A DNA stretch of 64,000 nucleotides from Streptomyces sp. CB02923 (GCF_001905005.1 NZ_LWKZ01000027.1:310001-374000); one strand, 5' to 3'; shown: positions 18,521-27,728, numbered from the stretch's first letter. The notes: generated by a model not told the origin, from the sequence alone. A program made the numbers and translations.

Positions 18521-19679
18521 AGTCCCGCGCCAACCCCCACCGCGCCCGCAACCCCGTCCGCTCATCCGTAGCCACCATCGCCGCCCCCGCGGTAACCGTC
18601 TCGTACACGGCGAGAATGTCGGCCCCGACCGTCGACCAGTCGAACCGACGCACATGCCGGCTGCCCCGCTCCCGCAGCTCGGCGAGTCTCGCGGGGTCGC
18701 CGAGAAGCCGTACAGCCGCAGCGGCGAGCGCATCCGCGTCCTCGTTGACGAAGAGTTCGCCGGCCCCGCCCTGGTCCAGTACCTGCGCAAACGCGTCGAG
18801 GTCGCTCGCGAGCACCGGCGCGCCGGCCGACATCGCCTCGACGAGGATGATGCCGAACGACTCGCCGCCGGTGTTGGGCGCGACGTACAGGTCCACGCTG
18901 CGCAGCAGCCGCGCTTTGTCCTCGTCGCTGACCATGCCGAGGAACTGCACCCGCGAGCGCAGGTCGGCGGGGAGCTCTGCGACGGCTTCGTCCTCGTCGC
19001 CGCGGCCGGCGACGAGCAGCCGGGCGTCGGGGACCGCGGCGAGGATCTTCGGGAGTGCCCGCATCAGGACGGGCAGGCCCTTGCGGGGCTCGTCGATGCG
19101 GCCTATGAAGCCGATGGTCCGGCCCTGCCATTCCTCCTTGGGCCGGGCTTCGGCGAAGAAGTCGACGTCGACGCCGTTGGGGATGACGACGGCGTCCCCG
19201 CCGAGGTGTTCGACCAGGGTGCGCCGGGCGTATTCGCTGACCGCGATCCGCGCGCTGATCTTCTCCAGTGCGGGCTGCAGGATCGGATACGCCGCGAGCA
19301 TGACGCGGGAGCGTGGGTTGGAGGTGTGGAAGGTCGCCACGATCGGGCCTTGTGCCGCCCAGCAGGCGAGGAGTCCGACCGACGGTGTGCCGGGTTCGTG
19401 GATGTGGATGACGTCGAAGGCGCCGTCGTGCAGCCAGCGGCGGACGCGGGCCGCCGAGAGGAAGCCGAAGTTGAGCCGGGCAACCGAACCGTTGTAGGGC
19501 ACGGGGACGGCACGTCCGGCGGAGACGACGTACGGCGGCAGTGGTGTCTCGTCGTCCGCCGGGGCGAGTACGGACACCTCGTGGCCGAGCCGGATCAGGT
19601 GCTCGGCCAGGTCCCGGATGTGGAACTGGACGCCGCCCGGGACGTCCCAGGAGTAAGGGCAGACGATCCCGATCCTCAA
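18519..19679 (-). CDS. pimA: Phosphatidylinositol alpha-mannosyltransferase (GT4)
   Basis: GT-B fold glycosyltransferase of 386 residues that most likely transfers the first mannose from GDP-mannose to phosphatidylinositol. The N-terminal acceptor domain has PYSWDVPGGVQFHIRDLAEHL; the C-terminal donor domain has FIGRIDEPRKGLPVL and the GT4 EX7E motif in GGESFGIILVEAMSAG. It starts with TTG overlapping the preceding acyltransferase stop (TTGA). Location after the acyltransferase and PgsA genes matches the PIM-biosynthesis cluster of actinobacteria and supports the assignment. Confidence 0.92.
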   Translation of the reverse strand: MRIGIVCPYSWDVPGGVQFHIRDLAEHLIRLGHEVSVLAPADDETPLPPYVVSAGRAVPVPYNGSVARLNFGFLSAARVRRWLHDGAFDVIHIHEPGTPSVGLLACWAAQGPIVATFHTSNPRSRVMLAAYPILQPALEKISARIAVSEYARRTLVEHLGGDAVVIPNGVDVDFFAEARPKEEWQGRTIGFIGRIDEPRKGLPVLMRALPKILAAVPDARLLVAGRGDEDEAVAELPADLRSRVQFLGMVSDEDKARLLRSVDLYVAPNTGGESFGIILVEAMSAGAPVLASDLDAFAQVLDQGGAGELFVNEDADALAAAAVRLLGDPARLAELRERGSRHVRRFDWSTVGADILAVYETVTAGAAMVATDERTGLRARWGLARD

Positions 19680-20716
19680 GACTGCTCCGTCCGCGGGGCA
19701 CCGGCCCGCGCCCCACCGGCGTGCGGCGCCTCCGTACTAGCGGCATCCGTACCAGCTGCATCCGTACCGGCGGCCTCCGTACCGGCCGCCGCACCCCCGT
19801 CGGCGGACGCGCGCGGTTCCAGGTCACCGAGCCACAGACGTTGCAGCATGTGCCAGTCCTCCGGGTGGTCGGCGATGCCGGAGGCGAAGGCGTCGGCCAT
19901 CTCCTGCGTCATCGTGGCGGCCTTCTCGGCGCGGGTGCCGGTCTGCGGCACCTCGATCTCCGGGTGCACCCGCCCGCGCATGACGGGGCTCTCGTCGTAC
20001 CACAGGGTGACCGGCAGGAGCATCGCCCCGGTCTGTACCGCGAGCATCGCCGGTCCGGCCGGCATCTTGGCCGCCTCGCCGAAGAATTTCACCTCGATGC
20101 CGGAGGCGGACAGGTCCCGGTCGGCGACGAGGCAGACCAGGCCGCCGGCCCGCAGCCGCCGGGCGAGGGTGCCGAACGCGGCGCCCCCGGTGTGCGGCAG
20201 CACCTCCATGCCCAGGCCTTCGCGGTAGGCGACGAACCGGTCGTAGAGCGATTCGGGCTTGAGGCGTTCGGCGACGGTGGTGAACGGCACGCCCAGCTTG
20301 GTGGTGACCCAGGCGCCCGCGAGGTCGTAGTTGCCCATGTGCGGCAGGGCGAGGATGACCCCGCGGCCGCTCTTCAGGCCCTCTTCCAGGTGGTGCACGT
20401 CGGCCGGCGCGAAGCCGCCCTTCATCCGTTCCTTGCTCCAGGCGGGGAGCCGGAAGGACTCCATCCAGTAGCGCAGGTAGGACCGCATCCCGGCCCGGGA
20501 CAGCTGGGCGAGGCGCTGCGGCGTGGCGTCGGGCACGACGCGCGCGAGGTTGGCCTCCAGGCGCAGCACCCCCTTGCCGCGCCGTTTCCAGGCCGCGTCG
20601 GCGATCCGGCGGCCGAGGGCCTTGGCGGTCGGCTCGGGCAGTTTTCTGACCGCGCTCCAGCCCAGGGCGTACGCCCCGTCGGTCAGCTTCTCGCGGTCGA
20701 TGGCTGGGCGCTTCAC
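19676..20716 (-). CDS. Phosphatidylinositol mannoside acyltransferase (LpxL/HtrB family)
   Basis: 346-residue membrane-associated acyltransferase of the lysophospholipid/lauroyl transferase family. The conserved acyl-transfer motif is HMGNYDLAG (H-x4-D), followed by GMEVLPHTGGA, CLVADRDLS and the MPAGPAMLA segment. In mycobacteria the equivalent gene next to pimA acylates PIM mannose, so the same role is inferred. The tail (from about residue 305) is low complexity with AAGTD/E pentapeptide repeats. The GTG start overlaps the pgsA stop (GTGA), giving tight coupling. Confidence 0.9.
   Translation of the reverse strand: MKRPAIDREKLTDGAYALGWSAVRKLPEPTAKALGRRIADAAWKRRGKGVLRLEANLARVVPDATPQRLAQLSRAGMRSYLRYWMESFRLPAWSKERMKGGFAPADVHHLEEGLKSGRGVILALPHMGNYDLAGAWVTTKLGVPFTTVAERLKPESLYDRFVAYREGLGMEVLPHTGGAAFGTLARRLRAGGLVCLVADRDLSASGIEVKFFGEAAKMPAGPAMLAVQTGAMLLPVTLWYDESPVMRGRVHPEIEVPQTGTRAEKAATMTQEMADAFASGIADHPEDWHMLQRLWLGDLEPRASADGGAAAGTEAAGTDAAGTDAASTEAPHAGGARAGAPRTEQS
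19734..19793 (-). repeat. 15-bp repeats coding the acyltransferase tail
   Basis: Four imperfect 15-bp units beginning GTACxxGC encode the AAGTD/AASTE-type pentapeptides at the C-terminus of the acyltransferase. Confidence 0.7.
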
Positions 20717-21369
20717 GCGCTGTTCCCCCCTTGTGCGATGGCGTCGGCCTCGGCCGACTCCCGGCGTACGGTGACCACGCGCTGGGCGAGGGTGACCACG
20801 CTGCCGGCGGCCACCACCCACAGCGCGACCGGCAGCAGGTACTGGACGCCGGGGACGCCGAAGGCGTGGAGTCCGGCGAGGCCGGCCGCGACCAGGGTGA
20901 TGACGAGCCGCTCGGCCCGTTCCACCAGTCCGTTGACGTTCACCGGCAGTCCGATGCTCTCGCCGCGGGCCTTGGTGTACGAGACCACCTGTCCGCTGGC
21001 CAGGCAGAAGATCGCCACCGCGCAGAGCCACAGGCTGTCGCCGGCCCCCGCGTACCAGAGCGCCAGCCCGCCGAAGATCGCCGAGTCGGCGACCCGGTCG
21101 AGGGTGGAGTCGAGGAAGGCTCCCCAGCGGCTGGACCGGCCCAGCTGCCGTGCCATGTTGCCGTCCACCAGGTCCGAGAACACGAACAGGGTGATGACGA
21201 TCGTGCCCCAGAAGAACTCGCCGAGCGGGAAGAAGACCAGGGCACCCGCCACCACACCCCCCGTGCCGACGAGGGTGACCGCGTCCGGGCTGACCCCGAG
21301 GCGGATGAGCAGGGCGGCGAATGGCGTGAGGACACGCGTGAAGAAAGCACGCGCGTACGTGTTCAGCAT
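20713..21369 (-). CDS. pgsA: Phosphatidylinositol phosphate synthase (CDP-alcohol phosphatidyltransferase)
   Basis: Integral membrane enzyme of 218 residues joining CDP-diacylglycerol and inositol 1-phosphate. The full CDP-OH-P signature D-x2-DG-x2-AR-x8-G-x3-D-x3-D reads DLVDGNMAR...G...DSTLD. Around six hydrophobic helices are present. The ATG at 21369 (MLNTYARAFFTRVLTP) fits the family start. It heads the pgsA-acyltransferase-pimA unit, and is divergent from the EF-G-like gene. Confidence 0.93.
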   Translation of the reverse strand: MLNTYARAFFTRVLTPFAALLIRLGVSPDAVTLVGTGGVVAGALVFFPLGEFFWGTIVITLFVFSDLVDGNMARQLGRSSRWGAFLDSTLDRVADSAIFGGLALWYAGAGDSLWLCAVAIFCLASGQVVSYTKARGESIGLPVNVNGLVERAERLVITLVAAGLAGLHAFGVPGVQYLLPVALWVVAAGSVVTLAQRVVTVRRESAEADAIAQGGNSA

Positions 21370-21645
21370 GGCCTTCCCGGAGGTCGATACGGGCCGCGCG
21401 GTCAATGGGGCCACCGGCTGGCCCATCGTAGCCAGGCGGCACCCGCGTACCGCGAACGCACCACGGCCCGGGGCACGACCCGTGACCGGCCAAGATGTCG
21501 GCGCAGCAGCCGCCACACCCGCGGCGGCCCGCGCCACGGGGCGTCCCACAAGATCCCTGATCGTCCCTTGTGCGATGTATGGACGTGCCATGACCAGGGT
21601 GGAAAGCTCGAACCACCGCAAAGTGTCGACCGGGAGGCGAGACAC

Positions 21646-23844
21646 ATGGGCGAGAAGACGAGGACACATCCGGGAGCCGCCGGCAGGGCGACATCGGCCG
21701 ACCAGCCCACGTCCCTGAGGAATGTGGTGCTGGTCGGCCACAGTGGTGCGGGGAAGACGACGCTGGTGGAGGCGCTCGCGCTGGCGACCGGCGCGGTCAA
21801 CCGGGCGGGCCGGGTCGAGGACGGCGGCTGCTTGTCGGACTACGACGAGATCGAGCACCGGCAGCAGCGGTCGGTGCAGCTGTCCCTGGTTCCCGTCGAC
21901 TGGGGCGGCATCAAGATCAATGTTTTGGACACACCCGGGTACGCCGACTTCGTCGGGGAGCTGAGGGCCGGTCTGCGGGCAGCGGACGCGGCCCTCTTCG
22001 TCGTTTCGGCGGCGGACGGCGTGGACGGCGCGACCCGCATGGTCTGGGACGAGTGCGCCGCGGTCCGGATGCCGCGGGCGCTGGTCGTCACGCACCTGGA
22101 GGCGGCGCGCGCCGACTTCGGCCAGATGACGCGGCTGTGCGGCACCGCCCTGGGCGGCGACAACCCGGACGCCGTGCTCCCGCTGTACCTGCCGCTGTAC
22201 GGCGAGGCGGGCGCCGACGGCCACGCGCCGGTGCACGGCCTGATCGGTCTGCTCACCCAGCGGGTCTTCGACTACTCGTCGGGGGAACGTGTCGAGCGCG
22301 CGCCGGAGCCCGGCGAACTGCCGCTGATCGAGGAGGCCCGCAACCGGCTCATCGAGGGCGTCATCGCCGAGAGCGAGGACGAGTCCCTCATGGACCGCTA
22401 CCTCGCCGGCGAGGACATCGACGTGAAAACGCTGATCGGTGACCTGGAGACGGCGGTCGCACGCGGCACCTTCCACCCCGTGCTGGCCGCCGCGCCGGCC
22501 GCCGAGGGCGCCCGGCAGGGGCTGGGCACCGTCGAGATCCTGGACCTGATCGCCCGCGGCTTCCCCACCCCCGCCGAGCGTGAGGCGCCCGCGGTCACCA
22601 CCCCCGACGGCAAGCCCCGCCCCGCGCTGACCTGCGATCCGGCGGGCCCGCTGGCGGCGGAGGTGGTCAAGACCTCGTCCGACCCGTATGTCGGCAGGCT
22701 GTCGCTGGTACGGGTCTTCTCCGGCACGCTGCGCCCGGACGAGACGGTGCATGTGTCCGGGCACGGCCTGCAGGACCGCGGCCACGAGGACCATGACGTG
22801 GACGAGCGGATCGGCGCGCTGTCCGCCCCCTTCGGCAAGGTCCAGCGCTCGCTCGGCAAGGCGATTGCCGGCGATCTGGCCTGTGTGGCGAAGCTGACCC
22901 GCGCGGAGACGGGCGACACCCTCTCCGACCGGGACGCGCCGCTCCTGATGGAGCCGTGGACCATGCCGGACCCGCTGCTGCCGGTCGCCATCCAGGCGCA
23001 CAGCAAGGCGGACGAGGACAAGCTCTCCCAGGGCCTGTCGCGCCTGGTCGCCGAGGACCCGACGATGCGCCTGGAGCACAACCAGGGCACGCACCAGGTG
23101 GTGCTGTGGTGCCTGGGCGAGGCGCACGTCGACGTGGCCCTGGAGCGGCTGCGGTCGCGGTACGGCGTGCAGGTCGACACGGTGCCGTACAAGGTCTCGC
23201 TGCGGGAGACCTTCGGCGGCCGGGCGGCGGGCCGCGGGCGGCATGTGAAGCAGTCCGGCGGCCACGGCCAGTACGCGATCTGCGAGATCGAGGTGGCGCC
23301 GCTGCCCGGCGGCAGCGGCATCGAGTTCGTGGACAAGGTGGTGGGCGGCGCGGTGCCCCGGCAGTTCATCCCGTCCGTCGAGAAGGGCGTACGGGCGCAG
23401 GCGTCGCGCGGTGTCGCGGCCGGGTATCCGCTGGTCGACGTCCGGATCACGCTGCTGGACGGCAAGGCGCACTCGGTGGACTCCTCCGACGCCGCGTTCC
23501 AGACGGCGGGCGCCCTGGCGCTGCGGGAGGCCGCCGGTGACGCGCGTATCCATCTGCTGGAGCCGGTGGCCGAGGTGACGGTACTGGTTCCGGACGATTT
23601 CGTCGGCGCGGTGATGAGCGATCTGTCCGGGCGGCGCGGCCGCGTGGTGGGCACCGAGCAGGCCGGGCACGGGCGCACCCTCGTACGGGCCGAGGTGCCG
23701 GAGATCGAGATCAGCCGGTACGCGGTGGACCTGCGCTCCCTCTCGCACGGCACGGGGCGCTTCCACCGGTCCTACGCGCGGCACGAGCCGATGCCTCCGC
23801 AGCTGGCCGCGAAGCTGCGCGAGCAGGAGGAGAACGGCTCGTGA
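21646..23844 (+). CDS. Elongation factor G-like translational GTPase (EF-G2 type)
   Basis: 732-residue protein with the five-domain EF-G plan. The P-loop is GHSGAGKTT, the switch II motif DTPGYADF, and domains III-V are recognisable (GGHGQYAICEIEV; the domain IV segment VPRQFIPSVEKG). The guanine-specificity motif that should read NKxD is THLE in the aligned position, so it is a divergent paralogue and not the housekeeping EF-G, whose gene is normally in the rpsL-rpsG-tuf operon. GGGAGG precedes the ATG. Actual function is unknown; ribosome rescue or recycling is a guess. Confidence 0.88.
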   Translation: MGEKTRTHPGAAGRATSADQPTSLRNVVLVGHSGAGKTTLVEALALATGAVNRAGRVEDGGCLSDYDEIEHRQQRSVQLSLVPVDWGGIKINVLDTPGYADFVGELRAGLRAADAALFVVSAADGVDGATRMVWDECAAVRMPRALVVTHLEAARADFGQMTRLCGTALGGDNPDAVLPLYLPLYGEAGADGHAPVHGLIGLLTQRVFDYSSGERVERAPEPGELPLIEEARNRLIEGVIAESEDESLMDRYLAGEDIDVKTLIGDLETAVARGTFHPVLAAAPAAEGARQGLGTVEILDLIARGFPTPAEREAPAVTTPDGKPRPALTCDPAGPLAAEVVKTSSDPYVGRLSLVRVFSGTLRPDETVHVSGHGLQDRGHEDHDVDERIGALSAPFGKVQRSLGKAIAGDLACVAKLTRAETGDTLSDRDAPLLMEPWTMPDPLLPVAIQAHSKADEDKLSQGLSRLVAEDPTMRLEHNQGTHQVVLWCLGEAHVDVALERLRSRYGVQVDTVPYKVSLRETFGGRAAGRGRHVKQSGGHGQYAICEIEVAPLPGGSGIEFVDKVVGGAVPRQFIPSVEKGVRAQASRGVAAGYPLVDVRITLLDGKAHSVDSSDAAFQTAGALALREAAGDARIHLLEPVAEVTVLVPDDFVGAVMSDLSGRRGRVVGTEQAGHGRTLVRAEVPEIEISRYAVDLRSLSHGTGRFHRSYARHEPMPPQLAAKLREQEENGS

Positions 23845-23861
23845 TCCACGGTTCGTCGCCG

Positions 23862-23894
23862 GTCGTCCACCTCGGCATTCCCGGGGTGGACGAC
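23862..23894 (+). terminator. Terminator after the EF-G-like gene
   Basis: GTCGTCCACC and its perfect complement flank a 13-nt loop, 17 bp after the stop codon. Confidence 0.65.
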
Positions 23895-23990
23895 GGCGGT
23901 ACGCTGTGATCGCAGCTCAGAAGGTGTGCGACCGACGGTAGTTGGGCAGAAGGCCGCAGCAGCGGATGCGTGCGGGTGATGGGGGCGGTA

Positions 23991-25649
23991 GTGGCAGCAG
24001 ACGGCTTCGACTTCAGTCCCGGGGCTCAGGTCCCGCTGTCCGGCGGTGCCGGACAGACCGCGGCGACCCAGGCGTTGGCCTCGGCCGCGTACCGGGACAA
24101 TCCGCTGGCCGACATCTCCAAGGCCGACTCCGCCACCGCGAAGTCGACGATCAAACCGCCCAAACTCTCCTTGTTCGAGCCGAATCTGGGCGAGGCGTTC
24201 TCCCGCGCGCTCCAGCTGCGGATGCTCGGCGGGGCCCGCGGCGCGCTCATCCAGTCCTTCGGCATCGAACCGCAGACGGTCGTCGAGCACTCCCTGGCCG
24301 CCCTCCGCATCCGCAAGATCCGCGATGTGAAACTGACCGTCCTGATGGTCGGCTTCGGGCTGCTGTTCCTGCCCGGCGTACTGCTGTGGCTGGGCGCCTT
24401 CCAGCTCAAGAAGCTGCTGTCGAAGGCGCAGGGCACCGGCACCTCGGCGCTCGGCGTCGCGCTGATGCTCGCGGTCGCCGCCATCGCGGTGCTCTTCCTG
24501 GTCAAGCTGCCGTTCACCGGGTTCTGGTCGGTGTACCTGCGGGCCATGGTCGTGGTGCCGGTGATCGGCTACTGGTGGGCGAAGCGGATCAGTGAGACCA
24601 CCGCCAAGGACCTGCGGGACGCCTGGAAGGGCCTGCTCGAAGGCGGCGGCGTGGGCGCCAAGATCCCCGAGGCGGTCCCCCGGGACCCGAACGAGACCGC
24701 CGCCGAGCAGATGCGCCAGAGCCTGGCCAAGCTCACCGCCGAGCAGAACAGCAACGTCGCCTTCTACGCGGGCCCCAACGGCATACTCGGCATGGGCACC
24801 CGCTGGGGCAGCTGGCAGATGGCCGAGGAGCTGCGGCCCAAGGCGGAGGGCGGCGAGATCAACCCGTTCCGCAGCTACGACGTGATCCGCGTCATCCACG
24901 ACCGGCTGCGCCTGCTGGAGCGCAGCCCGCTGCACACCGGCGGTTTCAAGCAGCCCCCTTCCGTACGCCACTGGGTCGTGGTGCCGGTCGGTGAGAAGGC
25001 CGGTTCCGTCTCCCGCCCCGAGGGCACCGAGGTGGAGGCCTTCCAGGTCCGGGGCCACGAGATAGAGCGGATCTGCAACGAGCAGCAGTTCGGCAGCGGC
25101 AGCCGGCACTACCTCGGCGTCCAGTTCGTGCTGTGGGACGGGCAGCTGGTGATAACCCTGCTGATCACGGTGACCGTGCTGCACGAGACGCTGCGGGTGG
25201 AGGTCACCGGCCACGCCCTGGGCCCGGTGAACCCGCTGTTCACCTCCAAGCCCTCGCCGAAGAGCAAGAGCGTCTCCAAGACGGTCAAGTTCTGGGAGAC
25301 CAAGTCGGTGAGCCTGCCGCTGGTCGACGCGAGCGAGGTGGTGCGGCTCGCCGCCCGCGCCCCGCTGACGTGGTTCCCCGGCTTCCTGGAGTTCCTCGGC
25401 GGGAAGCTGACCCTGCCGGAGCCGTTCGGGCTGCGGCACGCCTGGGCGGACAAGCCGTGGCGGCACCGCTTCATGGCCGACGACGCGCTGCGCGCGGCGA
25501 CCCCGGTGCTGCGTGTGGTGCACTCCGCCGCCCTGAGCGTGCTCAAGGAGAACGGGGTGGACATCTCGCGCTTCGACAGCCGTTCGCTGGTGCTCAGCGG
25601 CCAGGTGCAGGCCGCCGAGCCGCGCAAGGCCGACGAGTACAACGCGTAG
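23991..25649 (+). CDS. Large membrane protein of unknown function
   Basis: 552 residues. A soluble N-terminus of about 110 residues is followed by two or three helices (FGLLFLPGVLLWLGAFQL, ALGVALMLAVAAIAVLFLV, YLRAMVVVPVIGYWWA) and a long C-terminal domain with another hydrophobic segment (LVITLLITVTVLH) and the conserved-looking WADKPWRHRFMADDALR. I recognise no enzyme motif; it resembles conserved hypothetical membrane proteins of Streptomyces. The GTG at 23991 has GGGGG upstream; an ATG four codons earlier is a possible alternative. It follows the EF-G-like gene after a terminator. Confidence 0.85.
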   Translation: MAADGFDFSPGAQVPLSGGAGQTAATQALASAAYRDNPLADISKADSATAKSTIKPPKLSLFEPNLGEAFSRALQLRMLGGARGALIQSFGIEPQTVVEHSLAALRIRKIRDVKLTVLMVGFGLLFLPGVLLWLGAFQLKKLLSKAQGTGTSALGVALMLAVAAIAVLFLVKLPFTGFWSVYLRAMVVVPVIGYWWAKRISETTAKDLRDAWKGLLEGGGVGAKIPEAVPRDPNETAAEQMRQSLAKLTAEQNSNVAFYAGPNGILGMGTRWGSWQMAEELRPKAEGGEINPFRSYDVIRVIHDRLRLLERSPLHTGGFKQPPSVRHWVVVPVGEKAGSVSRPEGTEVEAFQVRGHEIERICNEQQFGSGSRHYLGVQFVLWDGQLVITLLITVTVLHETLRVEVTGHALGPVNPLFTSKPSPKSKSVSKTVKFWETKSVSLPLVDASEVVRLAARAPLTWFPGFLEFLGGKLTLPEPFGLRHAWADKPWRHRFMADDALRAATPVLRVVHSAALSVLKENGVDISRFDSRSLVLSGQVQAAEPRKADEYNA

Positions 25650-25660
25650 CCGCCGGCCGG

Positions 25661-25698
25661 CGCCCGCCCGTACGCGGGCGGGCGGGCGGGCGGGCGGG
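25661..25698. repeat. Terminator hairpin merged with a (GGGC)n G-quadruplex tract
   Basis: CGCCCGCCCG and its complement form a 10-bp stem with a TACG tetraloop (25661-25684). The right arm continues as six GGG runs separated by single C bases (25676-25698), ending at the stop codon of the convergent lipoprotein gene. The tract can form a G-quadruplex on the plus strand. Confidence 0.8.
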
Positions 25699-26904
25699 CT
25701 ACCGGAAGATCCCCGTGTGCCCGAGCGAGTACCGCCCCGGCTGCGGGTAGACCGCCAGGCCGTGCGGGCCCTCGCCCACCGGGATCTTGGCGAGGGTCTT
25801 GCCGGTATGGGTGTCCATCGCGTAGACCTCGGAGTTGTAGCGGCCGGAGAGCCACAGCACGTTGCCGTCGGCGGAGACGCCGCCCATGTCCGGGCTGCCG
25901 CCGCCGGGGATATGCCATTTGTCCACCAGCTTGCCGCTCTTGAAGTCGAGCAGGGACACGGAGCCCTCGCCCCGGTTGGAGATGTACATCTTCCGGGAGT
26001 CGCGGCTGACGTAGAGGCCGTGGGTGCCCTTGCCGGTCGGCATCAGGCGGGGTTTTCCGAACGTGTCGCCGTCCAGCACCCACATGCCGTCGGCCATCAT
26101 GTCCGCGACGTACCAGGTCTTCCCGTCCGGTGACATCTTCACGTCCTGCGGCATGGCGCCCCGGAACGGCAGCTTCTGCTGTCCGATGACTTTCATCCGC
26201 TCGGTGTCGACCTTCAGCAGTTCGCCCGAGAACTCGCAGGAGACGATGAAGTACCTGCCGTCCGCCGAGAAGTCGGCGTGGTTGACGCCCGCGCAGCTGA
26301 CCGGGACGGTCTTGCGGACGGTCATCGTCTTCGGGTCGCGGAAGACCAGCTCCTTGTCCATGGAGGCCATCACGACCGCGTACCTGCCGTTCGGCGTGAA
26401 GTAGAGGTTGTACGGGTCGTGCACGTCCACCGACCCGCCGGACCTGCCGGTGGCGGGGTCGATCGGCGTCAGGTCGTGCCCGCGGTTGTTGTTCACCCAC
26501 AGCGTCTTCATGTCCCACGACGGGACGACGTGCTGCGGCTGCACCCCGACCGGGATGGTCTCGATGACCTTGTACGTCCTGGGGTCGATGACGCTCACCG
26601 TGTCCGAGCCGGTGTTGGGCACGTACACGCGGGAGGGGAAGTCCTTGACCTGCGGCGCGAGCTTGCCGGGGCGGTCCGCCGCGTACACGTCGTGCTCGTC
26701 CAGCAGCGGCGGCATCCCCGGCAGCAGCGACTTGGCGGCCTTCGCGGGCCCCGGCGCCGAGGCCCCGGGGCTGCTGTCGGCGGCCTTCATCTCGCTGCCG
26801 CCGCCGCACCCCGCCGCCACCAGTGCGCAGGCGACGGCCAGCAGCGCGGCCCGCCGGCCTGCCCGAGCACGTTTCTGATCTTGGATTGGGGTCCGGTCAG
26901 CCAT
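25699..26904 (-). CDS. YncE-like beta-propeller lipoprotein
   Basis: 401-residue predicted lipoprotein. A basic N-terminus, hydrophobic stretch and lipobox LVAAGC (Cys at about 33) indicate export and lipid anchoring. The mature part has seven-bladed YVTN/YncE-type repeats (VYVPNTGSDTVSVIDPRTYKVIETIPVGVQPQHV, MYISNRGEGSVSLLDFKSGKLV, and so on). Such propellers act in binding or scaffolding and have no fixed activity. The ATG start overlaps the deacetylase stop by one base (TGATG), so the two lipoproteins are translated together and probably act together at the cell surface. Confidence 0.9.
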   Translation of the reverse strand: MADRTPIQDQKRARAGRRAALLAVACALVAAGCGGGSEMKAADSSPGASAPGPAKAAKSLLPGMPPLLDEHDVYAADRPGKLAPQVKDFPSRVYVPNTGSDTVSVIDPRTYKVIETIPVGVQPQHVVPSWDMKTLWVNNNRGHDLTPIDPATGRSGGSVDVHDPYNLYFTPNGRYAVVMASMDKELVFRDPKTMTVRKTVPVSCAGVNHADFSADGRYFIVSCEFSGELLKVDTERMKVIGQQKLPFRGAMPQDVKMSPDGKTWYVADMMADGMWVLDGDTFGKPRLMPTGKGTHGLYVSRDSRKMYISNRGEGSVSLLDFKSGKLVDKWHIPGGGSPDMGGVSADGNVLWLSGRYNSEVYAMDTHTGKTLAKIPVGEGPHGLAVYPQPGRYSLGHTGIFR

Positions 26905-27728
26905 CAGGTCACAAGCTCCGTTGTCGTCACCGCGCGCAGTCCGCGCCGGTGCAGGCCGTCGAGGATCGGGGGCAGCGCGGCAACCGTGCCGGGGTGCCCG
27001 AGGTGGAGGCTCACGATGGATCCCGGGCGGGCCCGGTCCAGCACGGTGCGCTGGACGGCGGGGGCGCCGGGGTCGTCCGCGTCGAGGGAGTCGACGTCGT
27101 AGGAGAGGACGTGCGGATAGCCGGCCCTGCGGGCCAGCCGGGTCACCAGTGTGGTGGCGTACTGCGTACGGGAGGGGCGGAACCAGCTGCCGATCGTGCC
27201 GGTCAGCTTCCGCAGCCGCTCGGCGCAGCCGCTGATCTCGGCGTACGCCGCGTCCTCGGCCAGGGCGCAGATGTCGAGGTGGCGCTGGGTGTGATTGCCC
27301 AGTTCGTGGCCGCCGTCGAGGATGCGGCGGGCCATCAGCGGCTGCTCGTCGAGCCAGCTGCCGACGGCGAGTACGGTCACCCGGGCGCCGGCCCGCTCGG
27401 CCTCGCCGAGCAGCGCGGTGGCCGTCCTGGCGTCGCCCTGGCCGTGGAAGGTGAGGGCGACGGAGTTGCCGCGCGGGGGCCCGTGCTGGATCTGTACGGG
27501 CAGGCCGGGCGCGCGGGTCGGCGGGCGGGCGGCTCGGGCGGCGTCCGGGACGGCCGGTCCCGAGGGGCGCGCCCCCGGTCCGGGCGGTCCCGTGCCGCCC
27601 GGCGGCGGGGAGCCGGAGGCCCGTACGGAGGCGGTGTCCGTACGGGCCGTCGCGCAGCCCGCCGCGAGCGCACCGGCGGCCGCGGCCGAGGCGGCACGCA
27701 GCACGGAGCGACGATGCAGGGAAGTCAC
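26904..27728 (-). CDS. Tat-exported polysaccharide deacetylase-like lipoprotein with altered motif 1
   Basis: 274 residues. The N-terminus HRRSVLRAASAAAAGALAAGC combines a twin-arginine motif with a lipobox. The NodB-type domain (from about 85) keeps the metal-binding His pair in GHELGNHTQRH and the FRPS loop, but the usual TFDDG motif, which supplies the catalytic Asp, is TFHGQG here. It may therefore be inactive or have changed chemistry. The start is uncertain: the GTG at 27728 gives a normal Tat n-region but a poor ribosome site; an in-frame TTG lies six codons upstream. Confidence 0.85.
   Translation of the reverse strand: MTSLHRRSVLRAASAAAAGALAAGCATARTDTASVRASGSPPPGGTGPPGPGARPSGPAVPDAARAARPPTRAPGLPVQIQHGPPRGNSVALTFHGQGDARTATALLGEAERAGARVTVLAVGSWLDEQPLMARRILDGGHELGNHTQRHLDICALAEDAAYAEISGCAERLRKLTGTIGSWFRPSRTQYATTLVTRLARRAGYPHVLSYDVDSLDADDPGAPAVQRTVLDRARPGSIVSLHLGHPGTVAALPPILDGLHRRGLRAVTTTELVT

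Noticed and set aside
18334..18571. Small ORF starting MTLPVAVHGVEEL in the right structured element
   Set aside because: The corresponding frame in the left copy shifts because of a 1-nt length difference, so the peptide is not conserved although the DNA is.
20713..23784. Minus-strand open frame of 1023 codons running from pgsA across the EF-G-like gene
   Set aside because: Only its last 218 codons are PgsA. The remainder is antisense to the EF-G-like GTPase and lacks homology-like features.
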